Shown here one piece after another: positions 32,507-41,786 of a stretch of DNA of 64,000 nt. The translations under genes were made by a program, and so were the position numbers. Below the pieces are notes generated by a model. The model had not been told where the DNA came from. It saw only the letters and a program-made list of their open reading frames with translations, and ran no database searches. This DNA comes from Rhodobacteraceae bacterium S2214 (GTDB lineage: Bacteria > Pseudomonadota > Alphaproteobacteria > Rhodobacterales > Rhodobacteraceae). Within the stretch, counting starts at the first letter, position 1; the number at the start of each line of letters is the position of its first letter. The stretch is from positions 620,001 to 684,000 of the forward strand of contig CP081161.1 of the NCBI GenBank assembly GCA_025141675.1. The letters are read 5' to 3'.

Positions 32507-33877
32507 ATGTCCATTCCCCAAACCGGCGGCGGCCTGATCGAAGATCATTCTCAACTGGCAGAAATGCTATCGAAGGGCTGCAAGCCAAAAGAAGACTGGC
32601 GTATCGGCACCGAGCACGAGAAATTCGGGTATTGCCAAGACAGTCTGATGCCACTGCCATACGAAGGCGATCGGTCGATCAAGGCGGTGCTGAATGGCCT
32701 GAAAACCCGTTACAACTGGGCACCTGTCGAAGAAGGCGGCAACATCATCGGCTTGACCAAAGACGGTGCAAACGTGTCGCTCGAACCGGGTGGCCAGTTG
32801 GAACTGTCTGGTGCTCCGCTCGAGACGATTCACCAGACCTGTGACGAAGTGAATACCCACCTTGAAGAAGTGAAATCTGTCGCGGACGAAATTGGCGTGA
32901 AGTTCATCGGTCTGGGCGCTGCCCCCGAATGGACGCACGACCAAATGCCGCTGATGCCCAAGGGTCGTTATAAGCTGATGAACGCTTATATGGAAAAGGT
33001 TGGCACGCACGGGACCCAGATGATGCGTCGGACCTGTACCGTTCAGGTAAACCTCGATTTCGGGTCTGAAGCCGACATGGTGCAAAAGCTGCGCACATCG
33101 TTGGCATTGCAGCCTGTGGCGACTGCGCTTTTTGCGAATTCACCCTTCTTTGAAGGCACGTCGAACGGTCACAAATCGTGGCGTTCGCGCATCTGGCGTA
33201 GCTTGGATGACAGCCGCACCGGCATGCTGCCTTGGGTGTTCGAAGACGGCATGGGGTTTGAGCGCTGGGTCGATTGGGTGCTCGATGTGCCGATGTATTT
33301 TGTCTACCGCGACGGAAAATACATCGACGCGCTGGGCATGTCGTTCCGCGATTTCCTGAAGGGTGAATTGCCTGCGCTACCCGGTGAAAAGCCGTTGTTG
33401 TCCGATTGGGCGGATCATCTGACAACCGTTTTCCCTGAAGCGCGGATCAAACAGTTTATTGAAATGCGCGGCGCGGATGGCGGCCCTTGGCGGCGGTTGT
33501 GCGCCTTGCCCGCGTTCTGGGTTGGCATGATGTACGACCAGACGGCTTTGGATGCCGCGTGGGACTTGTGCAAAGACTGGACCGCTGAGCAGCGCGAAGC
33601 GTTGCGGTTTGCTGCATCCATTGATGGTCTGCAGGCCAAGGTCGACGGCATCAATATGCATGATCTGGCGCGCGAAGTGGTAGCGATTTCACATGCTGGC
33701 CTGAAAGCACGGGCGAAACCCGGTGCGGGCGGTATGGTCGCGGACGAAACCCATTTCCTGAACGCGCTGCATGAAACCATCGAGACAGGCAAAACGCCTG
33801 CGGATGAATTGCTGGATCACTACAATGGCGACTGGAACGGTGATCTGAAAAAGATCTACAGCGATTTTTCCTACTAA
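32507..33877 (+). CDS. gshA: Glutamate-cysteine ligase (alphaproteobacterial/plant type)
   Basis: 456 residues, typical of the plant-like GCS class found in alphaproteobacteria. IGTEHEKFGY near the start, MRRTCTVQVNLDF and FIEMRGADGGPW are the ATP, cysteine and glutamate site segments. It makes gamma-glutamylcysteine, the first step to glutathione, on which the formaldehyde dehydrogenase at 11.7 kb depends. Preceded by 58 bases of spacer and followed by the structured 33889-34010 element. Confidence 0.95.
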   Translation: MSIPQTGGGLIEDHSQLAEMLSKGCKPKEDWRIGTEHEKFGYCQDSLMPLPYEGDRSIKAVLNGLKTRYNWAPVEEGGNIIGLTKDGANVSLEPGGQLELSGAPLETIHQTCDEVNTHLEEVKSVADEIGVKFIGLGAAPEWTHDQMPLMPKGRYKLMNAYMEKVGTHGTQMMRRTCTVQVNLDFGSEADMVQKLRTSLALQPVATALFANSPFFEGTSNGHKSWRSRIWRSLDDSRTGMLPWVFEDGMGFERWVDWVLDVPMYFVYRDGKYIDALGMSFRDFLKGELPALPGEKPLLSDWADHLTTVFPEARIKQFIEMRGADGGPWRRLCALPAFWVGMMYDQTALDAAWDLCKDWTAEQREALRFAASIDGLQAKVDGINMHDLAREVVAISHAGLKARAKPGAGGMVADETHFLNALHETIETGKTPADELLDHYNGDWNGDLKKIYSDFSY

Positions 33878-33888
33878 GCGCTGGTTTA

Positions 33889-34010
33889 AAGACAAACGTT
33901 GAACATTTGCGATCCTGTCCGGCTTTGCCAGACATATTCATCCGCCACTTTAGGCGGCCATTGGATGCTAAGCCACGCGTTCGGCGCGGCGCATGATCAA
34001 CGTTTGTCTT
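33889..34010. other. 122-base cloverleaf-like inverted-repeat element
   Basis: AAGACAAACGTTGA (33889-33902) and TCAACGTTTGTCTT (33997-34010) are a perfect 14-bp inverted pair. The enclosed sequence forms three separate hairpins: 33917-33933 (GTC-GGC-TTT-GCC-GAC, one mismatch), 33942-33957 (CCGCC/GGCGG) and 33972-33990 (GCC-CGC/GCG-GGC, one mismatch). The whole can fold as a four-way junction. It starts 11 bases after the gshA stop. It could be a structured RNA, a 3' UTR element or a miniature transposable element; no target-site duplication is evident. Confidence 0.5.
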
Positions 34011-34065
34011 ACGTCACATTTGAACGATTCGCCCTAACACGTGGTTAACGCGAACCGTCATTCTC

Positions 34066-34419
34066 TTAAGCAAGCGGGTCAGGACCGAACCGGTTTGGTC
34101 CTTCGGTGCCTTTGAGGCAGAAAATGATGATCAAGGCGATGGCGCCGACCGCGGGAATAAAGGCGATCAGGTACCACCAGCCGACCATGTCGCGGTCGTG
34201 CAGGCGACGCACGCCAACCGCAATGCTAGGTAAAAGGATCGCAAGCGAACCGATTGCATTCAAAATCCCAAACGTGCCCAACATCGCATCCAACGCAGTT
34301 GTGACCAGCCCAAGGACGAAGGCAAACAGTGCGAACCACCACAGTTCTGAACGACGGGCGCGACCCGTAAAGTCGGCGTATTTATTGAAGCACGTTTTGA
34401 CGGAAGTTTGGAAATCCAT
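34066..34419 (-). CDS. DUF805 family membrane protein
   Basis: 117 residues from the ATG at 34419; the longer frame to 34533 adds basic residues without a start signal. Features of DUF805: F-N-K-Y-A-D-FTGRARRSELWWF at the start, three to four membrane helices and the RRLHDRDMVGWW motif, ending in the polar KGTEGPNRFGPDP tail. Function of the family is unknown. Confidence 0.92.
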   Translation of the reverse strand: MDFQTSVKTCFNKYADFTGRARRSELWWFALFAFVLGLVTTALDAMLGTFGILNAIGSLAILLPSIAVGVRRLHDRDMVGWWYLIAFIPAVGAIALIIIFCLKGTEGPNRFGPDPLA

Positions 34420-34560
34420 GAGAAATGGCCTTTGTCGGTGAGAAATGAAATGTTTAATGATGTGTGAAGAGTAACGAGACCTGCGTGCCTGACGCAAGGT
34501 CCGGTTTTCCGCACCGTGTGCTGCCGCCGCCACCGGTTTCAGTCCTAGGAAAGGGGCACT

Positions 34561-34902
34561 TTGTCGTTTCTACTGAACCCTCGTTGGATCATGATCATTC
34601 TACTGGCTTTGCCGGTGACCGGGATCACTGCATTACACCCTCAGGCGGGAAGCGCCTTTGTTATGGGAGCGTGGGCTGGTGTGCTTTTCGCCGGCCCGCC
34701 GATCTTTTTCATCGCTTGGGTGCTGCGCATACAAAGCCTTGCAGACACGCTGCGCCCGTTAATGCACCTTCCAATCCTGATCGCGTTGACGATCGCGCTG
34801 TTATATTACGCGGGCGTCGATTTTGGGCCGCTCGGTGTTTTTGGCGGTGTCGGGGCGGCTGCATGGTGGATCAGGCGGAAGGTGTCATTCGGCCTTCTTT
34901 GA
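34561..34902 (+). CDS. Small membrane protein with TTG start
   Basis: 113 residues, starting at TTG with a good AGGAAAGGGG site upstream; no nearby ATG covers the same N-terminus (the first ATG is 10 codons later). About three membrane helices. No family recognised. Its last 18 bases overlap the end of plsY on the other strand. The hydrophobic pattern and ribosome binding site support it being real. Confidence 0.55.
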   Translation: MSFLLNPRWIMIILLALPVTGITALHPQAGSAFVMGAWAGVLFAGPPIFFIAWVLRIQSLADTLRPLMHLPILIALTIALLYYAGVDFGPLGVFGGVGAAAWWIRRKVSFGLL

Positions 34903-35499
34903 TCCGATCTTGGTTTCTGTCCCTGCCCGCAGACGGCCAATGTTGGCGCTGTGGCGGAGGTAGACCAGCACGGCGAGGACCAGCAGCAATACAATCAATG
35001 GACCGTATCCGAAGAAAATGGCGAAGGCGGGTGCAAACCCGGCGGCCAGCAAAGCGGCCAGCGACGAAAACCGGAACACGGCTGCGACGACTAGCCAAGT
35101 CAGACAGCATGCCAGCCCAATCGGCCATGCCAATGCCCACATCATCCCGAGATGGGTAGCGACACCTTTACCGCCTTTAAAGCCCAACCAGACAGGAAAA
35201 CAATGGCCCAGAAACGCGGCCAGTGCTGCGATTTGCACCGCATCTTCGCCCGCGAAGGCCCGTGCGAGCAGAACGGCGACCGCCCCTTTGCCTGCATCAA
35301 AGATCAGCGTCAGCGCGGCCGCTTTTTTGTTGCCGGTCCGCAAAACATTGGTCGCCCCGATGTTGCCGGACCCGATTTCGCGCAGATTGCCAAGGTTCAG
35401 TGCCTTCGCGATGATCATGCCGTAGGGCACGGACCCCAGCAGATATCCGATCGCAGCCCAAAGCAGCAGACCGCCCATTCCTGTCGTCAATTCTGGCAT
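34885..35499 (-). CDS. plsY: Glycerol-3-phosphate acyltransferase PlsY
   Basis: 204 residues from the ATG at 35499. Inner-membrane enzyme that moves acyl from acyl-phosphate to glycerol 3-phosphate. Its three conserved motifs are visible: GSGNIGATNVLRTG, the GHCFPVWLGFKGGKGVAT segment and the later LRHSANIGRL loop. Located directly downstream of the pyrC homologue (2 bases between stop and start), an arrangement common in roseobacters. Confidence 0.95.
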   Translation of the reverse strand: MPELTTGMGGLLLWAAIGYLLGSVPYGMIIAKALNLGNLREIGSGNIGATNVLRTGNKKAAALTLIFDAGKGAVAVLLARAFAGEDAVQIAALAAFLGHCFPVWLGFKGGKGVATHLGMMWALAWPIGLACCLTWLVVAAVFRFSSLAALLAAGFAPAFAIFFGYGPLIVLLLVLAVLVYLRHSANIGRLRAGTETKIGSKKAE

Positions 35500-35501
35500 G
35501 A

Positions 35502-36782
35502 TTATTCCCCCGCCACGCGATTGCCTGCGGCCCACGTTCCCAAAACGCGGCCTTGCATTCGTGCGCCATCAAACGGCGTATTTTTGGATTTTGACTGTAG
35601 CGTTTCGCGGTTCAGCACGAATGGCGCATCTGCATCGAACAAGACCAGATCGGCAGGCGCACCTTCCATCATGCGTCCGCTTTCCAAACCCAGCAGACGT
35701 GACGGGTTCAGAGAAAGTGCTCTGAACAAGCGTGGCAGGTCGATTTGGTCTTCGTGGTATAGGCGTAGTGCGGCAGGCAGCAACGTTTCTAGTCCAACCG
35801 CCCCGCTTGCCGCTTCTTCATATGGCAAGCGTTTGCTTTCTTCGTCTTGTGGTGTGTGCATCGAACTGATGATGTCGATCAGGCCATCCGCGACCGCTTG
35901 GACGACCGCGACCCGATCTTCTTCGGACCGCAACGGCGGTTTGACCTTAAAGAACGTCCGGTAGTCCGCGACATCCAATTCGTTTAGCGTTAAATGGTGG
36001 ATGCCAATGCCGGCGGTCACTTGCAAACCGTTCCGCTTGGCGCGTTCCAGCGCAGGCAACGCACGCGCCGTGGTGATTTGGTCAGCGTGGTAGCGCGCGC
36101 CAGTCATTTCGATCAAACTAATATCGCGATCAAGCCCCATGCGTTCGGCCATTGGCGACACGCCGGGCAGGCCACGCAGGGACGCAAACTTGCCCGATGT
36201 GACGGCTGCGCCATGCGACAGACCCGGATCTTGGACATGGGCAATCACAAGGGCATCAAGCGATTTGGCGTAAGTCAAAGCCCGCGAAAAAACCTTTGTA
36301 TTCGTCACGACGCGGTCGCAATCGGTGAACGCGACGGCACCAGCATCGGTCAGTAGCCCGATTTCCGTCATTTCACGCCCCTCGCGCCCTTTGGTTAGGG
36401 CCGCCATCGGCAGGACACGCACGGGCGCATCCAACGCGGCACGGCGTGCGACGAATTCAAGCGTTTCAGGGGTATCAATCGCGGGCGTCGTGTCTGGACG
36501 CGTCACAATCGTGGTGACACCACCAGCGGCGGCGGCACGTCCGGCAGACCGGAAGCTTTCCTTGTGCCGCTCACCGGGTTCAGAGACCTTAACGCCAATA
36601 TCAACGATCCCAGGCGCCAGACATTTACCACCACAATCCACGACCGTGGGGCCTGTCATGTCGGGGTGGGCGTCGTCGAACACGCGGGTGATCGCGCCAT
36701 CTTCGACCAGTATCGCGCCAGCCTTGTCGGTCAACGCCACTGGGTCGATCAAACGTGCGTTTATGAACAAGAGCTTAGTCAT
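35502..36782 (-). CDS. pyrC: Dihydroorotase homologue lacking metal ligands (PyrC', likely inactive)
   Basis: 426 residues with clear type I dihydroorotase fold and start at the ATG near 36782. The H-x-H that binds zinc in active enzymes (normally DxHxHxREPG) is here DIGVKVSEPG, so both histidines (residues 63 and 65) are Gly and Lys. The later DxH aspartate segment (normally SDHAPH) reads SSMHTPQD. Other landmark parts (IAHVQDPG, GIGIHHLTL) remain. This is the pattern of the non-catalytic PyrC' subunits that assemble with aspartate carbamoyltransferase in Pseudomonas. An active dihydroorotase must be elsewhere. It is 2 bases upstream of plsY. Confidence 0.9.
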   Translation of the reverse strand: MTKLLFINARLIDPVALTDKAGAILVEDGAITRVFDDAHPDMTGPTVVDCGGKCLAPGIVDIGVKVSEPGERHKESFRSAGRAAAAGGVTTIVTRPDTTPAIDTPETLEFVARRAALDAPVRVLPMAALTKGREGREMTEIGLLTDAGAVAFTDCDRVVTNTKVFSRALTYAKSLDALVIAHVQDPGLSHGAAVTSGKFASLRGLPGVSPMAERMGLDRDISLIEMTGARYHADQITTARALPALERAKRNGLQVTAGIGIHHLTLNELDVADYRTFFKVKPPLRSEEDRVAVVQAVADGLIDIISSMHTPQDEESKRLPYEEAASGAVGLETLLPAALRLYHEDQIDLPRLFRALSLNPSRLLGLESGRMMEGAPADLVLFDADAPFVLNRETLQSKSKNTPFDGARMQGRVLGTWAAGNRVAGE

Positions 36783-36824
36783 TGCATGTCTTTCTAAAGG
36801 GCTGAACCGTTGATGTGAGACGTG

Positions 36825-37322
36825 TCATAAATCGGTGTCTCCGGCAAGTTTGCGCATCTGGATGAACACTTCGCGGGCATCAGCAATACGTTCGAAACCG
36901 ATGTCTGTTGAGGTCCGCCCGTTGGTCTGCGTTGCGAAGTAGATCGAAGGCGGCGTGCCATTGCGATAGATCAGGTCATCGAGCGGCGGGATTGGATAGC
37001 TGGCGGATCGCACACCAATCGGTTTGGTAATCAACATGCGTTGATTGGTCAGGCGATAGCGTGTGTTGTAACGGGTCAGACTGTCCATCACCGGACCTGC
37101 GAAAACGATCACCACACCTACGACGATGCCAGGCGCAAGGATCGCCCAATAGCTGCCGGTATTGGCGCGATCAATCACCGTCGCGAGACCAAGACATGCC
37201 AGCACCAATGCAACCGCAAAAATGCCTGTGGCCATTGTCGCCATGCCAAACCGCAGTTTGGTGTCAGGGCGACCTTCCCACAGGATTTCTTCGTCGGGCT
37301 GAAGGGCTGGAAAGTCGGACAT
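36825..37322 (-). CDS. Membrane protein with bacterial PH-like domain
   Basis: 165 residues from the ATG at 37322, which overlaps the stop of the preceding gene (TAATG). Two membrane helices (about 30-75) are followed by a PH-like soluble part with RYRLTNQRMLITKPIGVRS. Between pyrB and the pyrC homologue in one transcript. Function unknown. Confidence 0.78.
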   Translation of the reverse strand: MSDFPALQPDEEILWEGRPDTKLRFGMATMATGIFAVALVLACLGLATVIDRANTGSYWAILAPGIVVGVVIVFAGPVMDSLTRYNTRYRLTNQRMLITKPIGVRSASYPIPPLDDLIYRNGTPPSIYFATQTNGRTSTDIGFERIADAREVFIQMRKLAGDTDL

Positions 37323-37858
37323 TAACCGCCGACCCAAATCATCAGCCAAACCAACAGCCCCATGACGATCAAGGCGGCGGTTGCCACCATGCCACCAATA
37401 CGGGCGTCGGATTTTGGTTTCTTCGCGAGGGCATTCGGTGGGACGATCGTGCCTTCTGAACTATCGGATGTGAGCGGTGTCATCGGTGGTGGCGCTGCAC
37501 CTTCTTCGGTAAATGTCGCGACCAACTTGGCTGCACCATCTGTGCGCAGCACTGCGCCCGCTTCCCCGAATGCGCCAGAGCGGACGATGGCAAAGTCCCC
37601 TTTGAGACTATTCAGCTGGTCCATTTCTGGCGTCATATCGGCCTGAGATATCCCGTAACCAAGCATCAGAAATTGCGCCAAACCAATGTCGTTAAGGGTT
37701 TCCGCTGATACGACCTGAACGTCATCGGGTGCCGTGATCGGTGCATTTAGTGCATTAGCAAGGGCGTCATAAGTGTCACCCAACAGCCCAGACAAAGCCG
37801 GATCAAGCTGAAACACGCGAACACGACCGTGTTCATGGGGAAGGATCACATTGGTCAC
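37322..37858 (-). CDS. Conserved tail-anchored membrane protein in the pyrimidine cluster
   Basis: 178 residues, soluble N-terminal domain of about 145 residues, then a Pro/Lys linker and one C-terminal membrane helix ([19 protein letters not shown]). Its start overlaps the pyrB stop by four bases (ATGA) and its own stop overlaps the next start. No family recognised; the tight position suggests co-expression with pyrB. Confidence 0.8.
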   Translation of the reverse strand: MTNVILPHEHGRVRVFQLDPALSGLLGDTYDALANALNAPITAPDDVQVVSAETLNDIGLAQFLMLGYGISQADMTPEMDQLNSLKGDFAIVRSGAFGEAGAVLRTDGAAKLVATFTEEGAAPPPMTPLTSDSSEGTIVPPNALAKKPKSDARIGGMVATAALIVMGLLVWLMIWVGG

Positions 37859-38814
37859 GCCATGACACCTTCGATTGCAGCACCGCGTCGCGCCCGTAGG
37901 TTTCGCGCGAGCAAATCCATCGCGGCCATGCGCACGGCAACCCCCATTTCGACCTGTGTCTGGATAACTGACCGGTTGATGTCGTCGGCGATCGTCCCGT
38001 CGATTTCAACACCGCGATTCATCGGGCCGGGGTGCATGACAATGGCGTCAGGCTTGGCATGCGCGAGTTTCGCAGCATCGAGGCCATAGCGGTGGTAATA
38101 TTCACGTTCTGACGGGATGAACCCGCCATCCATCCGTTCCTTTTGCAGCCGCAGCATCATGACGACATCGACGTCCTTCAGGCCTTCTTCCATGTCGTGG
38201 AAAACTTCGCAGCCGAACTGCGCAACGCCTGATGGCATCAATGTCGGCGGGGCGATCAGGCGGATGCGGTTTTCCATTTTGCCAAGCAGCATGATGTTGG
38301 ATCGCGCGACGCGCGAATGGGCGATATCACCACAAATAGCGACGGAAAGCCTGTGCAAACGGCCTTTTGCGCGTCGAATTGTCAGCGCATCCAGCAGGGC
38401 CTGCGTCGGGTGTTCATGTTTGCCGTCGCCCGCGTTCAGAACAGCACCGTTGACCTTCTGGGCCAGCAAATCGACCGCACCGGAATGTGGATGCCGTACG
38501 ACCAACAGATCGGGGTGCATCGCATTTAGGGTCAACGCCGTATCAATCAGCGTTTCCCCCTTCTTCAGCGATGACGCCTGCATCGCCATGTTCATCACGT
38601 CAGCGCCTAGCCGTTTGCCTGCCAGCTCGAAACTCGCCTGTGTGCGGGTCGAGTTTTCAAAGAACATGTTGATTTGTGTCATGCCCGCCAATGTACTGCG
38701 ATGCCGCGCAGAATTAGGATTGTCGGCATATTGATCGGCCAGATCGAGCAGGGCTGTGATTTCTGTGGGGTGGAGCGGCTCTATCCCCAAAAGATGCTGG
38801 GCGCGAAACGACAT
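37855..38814 (-). CDS. pyrB: Aspartate carbamoyltransferase catalytic subunit
   Basis: 319 residues. The carbamoyl phosphate motif [13 protein letters not shown], the KGETLIDT loop, the HPTQALLD segment and the [11 protein letters not shown] end motif are all intact. It joins carbamoyl phosphate to aspartate in pyrimidine synthesis. No regulatory pyrI is present; the inactive PyrC' at 35502 is its expected structural partner. Confidence 0.96.
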   Translation of the reverse strand: MSFRAQHLLGIEPLHPTEITALLDLADQYADNPNSARHRSTLAGMTQINMFFENSTRTQASFELAGKRLGADVMNMAMQASSLKKGETLIDTALTLNAMHPDLLVVRHPHSGAVDLLAQKVNGAVLNAGDGKHEHPTQALLDALTIRRAKGRLHRLSVAICGDIAHSRVARSNIMLLGKMENRIRLIAPPTLMPSGVAQFGCEVFHDMEEGLKDVDVVMMLRLQKERMDGGFIPSEREYYHRYGLDAAKLAHAKPDAIVMHPGPMNRGVEIDGTIADDINRSVIQTQVEMGVAVRMAAMDLLARNLRARRGAAIEGVMA

Positions 38815-38917
38815 GGGACGGCTCCTTATGCGTGGTTTGCGCCGTTATATGAAGCAGGCTGCGATCACGCAACGGGGTGCGCGCAATCAGCGCTACCGTA
38901 GGTCCGATTTGAAGGAT

Positions 38918-39724
38918 ATGAATGGGGTCATGGATTCTGTGGATACATATTGGGACGACCGCGCGCTGCTGGAATGGCAGGTCGAAGTAGGCGCTGATGA
39001 AGCGATCAGTGAATCGCCCGTGAACCGCTATGATCTGGAGCCAGCCAAACCTAAAACGCCGCCGAACCCGAATGCGGGTGGCAAACCGCCGATTCCCGTG
39101 GCGGTGAAGGAACTGGATACAGTCGCACTCGCGCAATCTGCGGCAGCCGGCGCTGGTGATATCGACGGGCTTCGTGCGGCGCTTGACGGATTTGAACATT
39201 GCCATCTGAAAAAAGGTGCCCGCAAAATGGTGTTCGCGGCTGGTCAGCCTGCGGCGCGCGTGATGATCGTAGGCGACGCACCGTCACGCGAAGAAGACGT
39301 GGCCGGTATGCCATTTGCGGGTGTCCAAGGTGATTTGCTGGCCAAGATGATGGATGCAATTTCGCTGCGTGTGGACGCAGAAGATGAGGCCCGGTCCGTT
39401 TATCTGACGACCGCGATGCCGTGGCGGGTGCCGGGCGATGCACTGCCCAATGCCAAAGACCTCGCAATGATGCGTCCGTTTCTGGAACGCCACATCGCGC
39501 TGGCAAACCCCGATGTGGTGATCTTGATGGGCAATACGCCTTGCCAGATGTTGTTGGGGCGCGGCGGGATCAGGGGCCTGCGCGGTAAATGGACCGATGC
39601 AGTTGGACGTCCTGCGATGCCGATGGCGCATCCTGTGTCGCTGCTGAAGAACCCGCTTGCGAAACGCGATGCTTGGGCTGATTTGTTGTCGGTGCAAGCC
39701 AAACTCAGGGATCTCGCCACATGA
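38918..39724 (+). CDS. Uracil-DNA glycosylase family 4-like protein
   Basis: 268 residues from the ATG at 38918; the ATG at 38930 is also possible and upstream in-frame starts overlap pyrB poorly. Family 4-like motifs: VMIVGDAPSREED (motif A, usually GE[GA]PG) and AHPVSLLKNP (motif C with His). In thermophilic family 4 enzymes four cysteines hold an Fe-S cluster; only one (FEHCHLK) is kept here, the others being Trp, Met and a missing first Cys. The usual alphaproteobacterial form lacks the cluster too. It overlaps moaB by four bases. Confidence 0.85.
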   Translation: MNGVMDSVDTYWDDRALLEWQVEVGADEAISESPVNRYDLEPAKPKTPPNPNAGGKPPIPVAVKELDTVALAQSAAAGAGDIDGLRAALDGFEHCHLKKGARKMVFAAGQPAARVMIVGDAPSREEDVAGMPFAGVQGDLLAKMMDAISLRVDAEDEARSVYLTTAMPWRVPGDALPNAKDLAMMRPFLERHIALANPDVVILMGNTPCQMLLGRGGIRGLRGKWTDAVGRPAMPMAHPVSLLKNPLAKRDAWADLLSVQAKLRDLAT

Positions 39725-40251
39725 CCGACCGCGCTTTTTTGCCAACACGTATCGCGGTGCTGACGGTTAGCGACACGCGGACGCTGGACGATGATAAATC
39801 GGGCAACACGCTTGTGGCACGATTGGAAGACGCGGGGCATCTGCTTGCGGATCGTATGATCCTGCCCGACGAACGTGATCAGATCGCGGATCAACTGCGT
39901 AAATGGTGTGCGGATGATGCGGTGGATGTTGTCATCTCGACCGGCGGGACAGGCCTGACAGGCCGTGACGTGACCGTCGAAGCGCACCGCGATGTCTACG
40001 AAAAAGAGATCGACGCCTTCGGGACCGTTTTCACCATCGTTTCCATGCAAAAGATCGGAACATCCGCGATCCAAAGCCGTGCGACGGGTGGTGTTGCGAA
40101 CGGAACGTACCTGTTTGCACTGCCCGGCAGTCCGGGAGCGTGCAAAGACGCGTGGGATGAAATTCTCGTGAAGCAGCTCGACTATCGCCACATGCCCTGC
40201 AATTTTGTAGAAATAATGCCACGTTTAGACGAACATCAGCGACGGAAATGA
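39721..40251 (+). CDS. moaB: Molybdenum cofactor biosynthesis protein MoaB
   Basis: 176 residues with the MogA/MoaB signature ISTGGTGLTGRD (97-108) and the LPGSPGACKDAWDE segment. It adenylylates molybdopterin ahead of MoeA. Located 20 kb away from the mob/moe operon, next to the glycosylase gene, with which it shares an ATGA overlap. Confidence 0.94.
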   Translation: MTDRAFLPTRIAVLTVSDTRTLDDDKSGNTLVARLEDAGHLLADRMILPDERDQIADQLRKWCADDAVDVVISTGGTGLTGRDVTVEAHRDVYEKEIDAFGTVFTIVSMQKIGTSAIQSRATGGVANGTYLFALPGSPGACKDAWDEILVKQLDYRHMPCNFVEIMPRLDEHQRRK

Positions 40252-40325
40252 TTTCTCGCGTCGTTTGATACAGTGAATGATCCGTCTGCGGGGCGCGGGC
40301 GTATTGATTTCAGGAGTATACAAAC

Positions 40326-41783
40326 ATGCGATTTTTACGTCGAAGCCTTGTTGGCATCTTCCTGTTGTCTGTCACCTTGGCGTTGATGGCGTGGGCCGGA
40401 AACATGGTGCGTGGGGCTGTCACGGAACGGATGGCACAAGAACCGCGTAGTTTTCCGCAACGCGAACGGGTCTTTGCAGTCAATGTGGTGACGTTAGAAC
40501 CGCAGACAATCGCGCCCATTATGACTGTCTTTGGTGAACTGCAAAGCCAGCGTAGTCTTGATCTGCGCAGCCCTGTTGGGGGGACCGTGCTGGAAGCAGA
40601 CGTAAACCTGACCGAAGGCGCGCTGGTGAAGGCAGGGCAGGTAATTGCCCAGATCGATCCGTTTGAAGCCCAGTCCGCCTTGGACCGTGTGCGCGCGGAT
40701 TTGCAGGACGCGCAGGCCGAATTGCGCGATGCAGAACGCGGGCTTGCACTGAACGAAGACGAACTTGTCGCGGCGCAATCACAGGCGACATTGCGTGCGG
40801 CAGCCCTGACGCGTGCGCGTGATTTGCAGACACGTGGTGTCGGTACGGCAGCCGCAGTCGAAACCGCAGAGCTTGCGGCATCAGCATCAGACGCGGCGGT
40901 TCTGTCACGCAGGCAATCAGTGGCGCAGGCCGAGGCACGATTGGACCAAGCGACGACCAGACTTGCACGCGCTCAAATTACCCTTAGCGAAGCAGAACGT
41001 ACGCTCGCCAATACACGCGTCACGGCTGATTTCGACGGTGCTCTGTCCGACGTTGGCGTTATTCCCGGCGGTCGGATTACTGCAAATGAACGGATTGCCC
41101 AACTGATCGACCCTGATGCGCTTGAGGTGTCGTTCAGGGTGTCGACGTCGCAATATGCCCGTTTGTTAGATGGGGCTGGTGATCTGCTAAACGCGCCGAT
41201 TTCCGTCGGACTTGATGTGTCAGGTGTTGATCTGATCGCGACAGGTCAGATTACACGCGAAAGTGCCGCTGTTGGCGAAGGTCAGACAGGGCGACTTTTG
41301 TTTGCGCGTCTTGAAGGATCTGGCGGTTTCCGACCCGGCGATTTCGTAACGGTTCGGATCGAAGAACCCGTGCTGAACCGCGTCGCACAGGTGCCCGCGA
41401 CGGCCGTCGCAGCTGATGGCACGGTTCTGGTCGTCGGCGAAGAAGACCGTTTGTCGTCAGAGCAGGTCGAACTTTTGCGCAGGCAGGGTGACGACGTGAT
41501 TATCACCGTGCGCGGTCTTGCAGGTGAAACGATTGTTGCGGAACGGTCGCCTTTGTTGGGCGCGGGGATCAAGGTCGATCCAATCCGGCCCGGTCAAGCG
41601 GATGAAGCTCCGGCAGAACCTGAAATGGTCACGCTTGATCCTGAACGCAAGGCAAAGATCGTTGCTTTCGTCGAAGCATCCCGCATGCCCGACGACGCGA
41701 AGGCCCGTATTCTATCCCAATTGGACGCTGACGAAATTCCCGTCGCAACAGTGAACCGGATCGAAGGCCGGATGGGGGGCTAG
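40326..41783 (+). CDS. RND efflux periplasmic adaptor subunit
   Basis: 485 residues. N-terminal membrane anchor (about 10-30), then a biotinyl-lipoyl-like segment (LRSPVGGTVLEADVNLTEGALV), a long coiled-coil hairpin (about 125-225) and beta-barrel domains. AGGAG lies 10 bases before the ATG. It connects the inner-membrane pump encoded next to an outer-membrane channel. The C-terminal 50 residues are an extra helical tail not needed for the family. Substrate unknown. Confidence 0.93.
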   Translation: MRFLRRSLVGIFLLSVTLALMAWAGNMVRGAVTERMAQEPRSFPQRERVFAVNVVTLEPQTIAPIMTVFGELQSQRSLDLRSPVGGTVLEADVNLTEGALVKAGQVIAQIDPFEAQSALDRVRADLQDAQAELRDAERGLALNEDELVAAQSQATLRAAALTRARDLQTRGVGTAAAVETAELAASASDAAVLSRRQSVAQAEARLDQATTRLARAQITLSEAERTLANTRVTADFDGALSDVGVIPGGRITANERIAQLIDPDALEVSFRVSTSQYARLLDGAGDLLNAPISVGLDVSGVDLIATGQITRESAAVGEGQTGRLLFARLEGSGGFRPGDFVTVRIEEPVLNRVAQVPATAVAADGTVLVVGEEDRLSSEQVELLRRQGDDVIITVRGLAGETIVAERSPLLGAGIKVDPIRPGQADEAPAEPEMVTLDPERKAKIVAFVEASRMPDDAKARILSQLDADEIPVATVNRIEGRMGG

Positions 41784-41786
41784 ATC

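Noticed and set aside
33889..34010. The inverted repeat behind gshA as an integron attC site
   Set aside because: The ends do not match RYYYAAC and GTTRRRY in the right orientation, there is no integrase and no cassette array.
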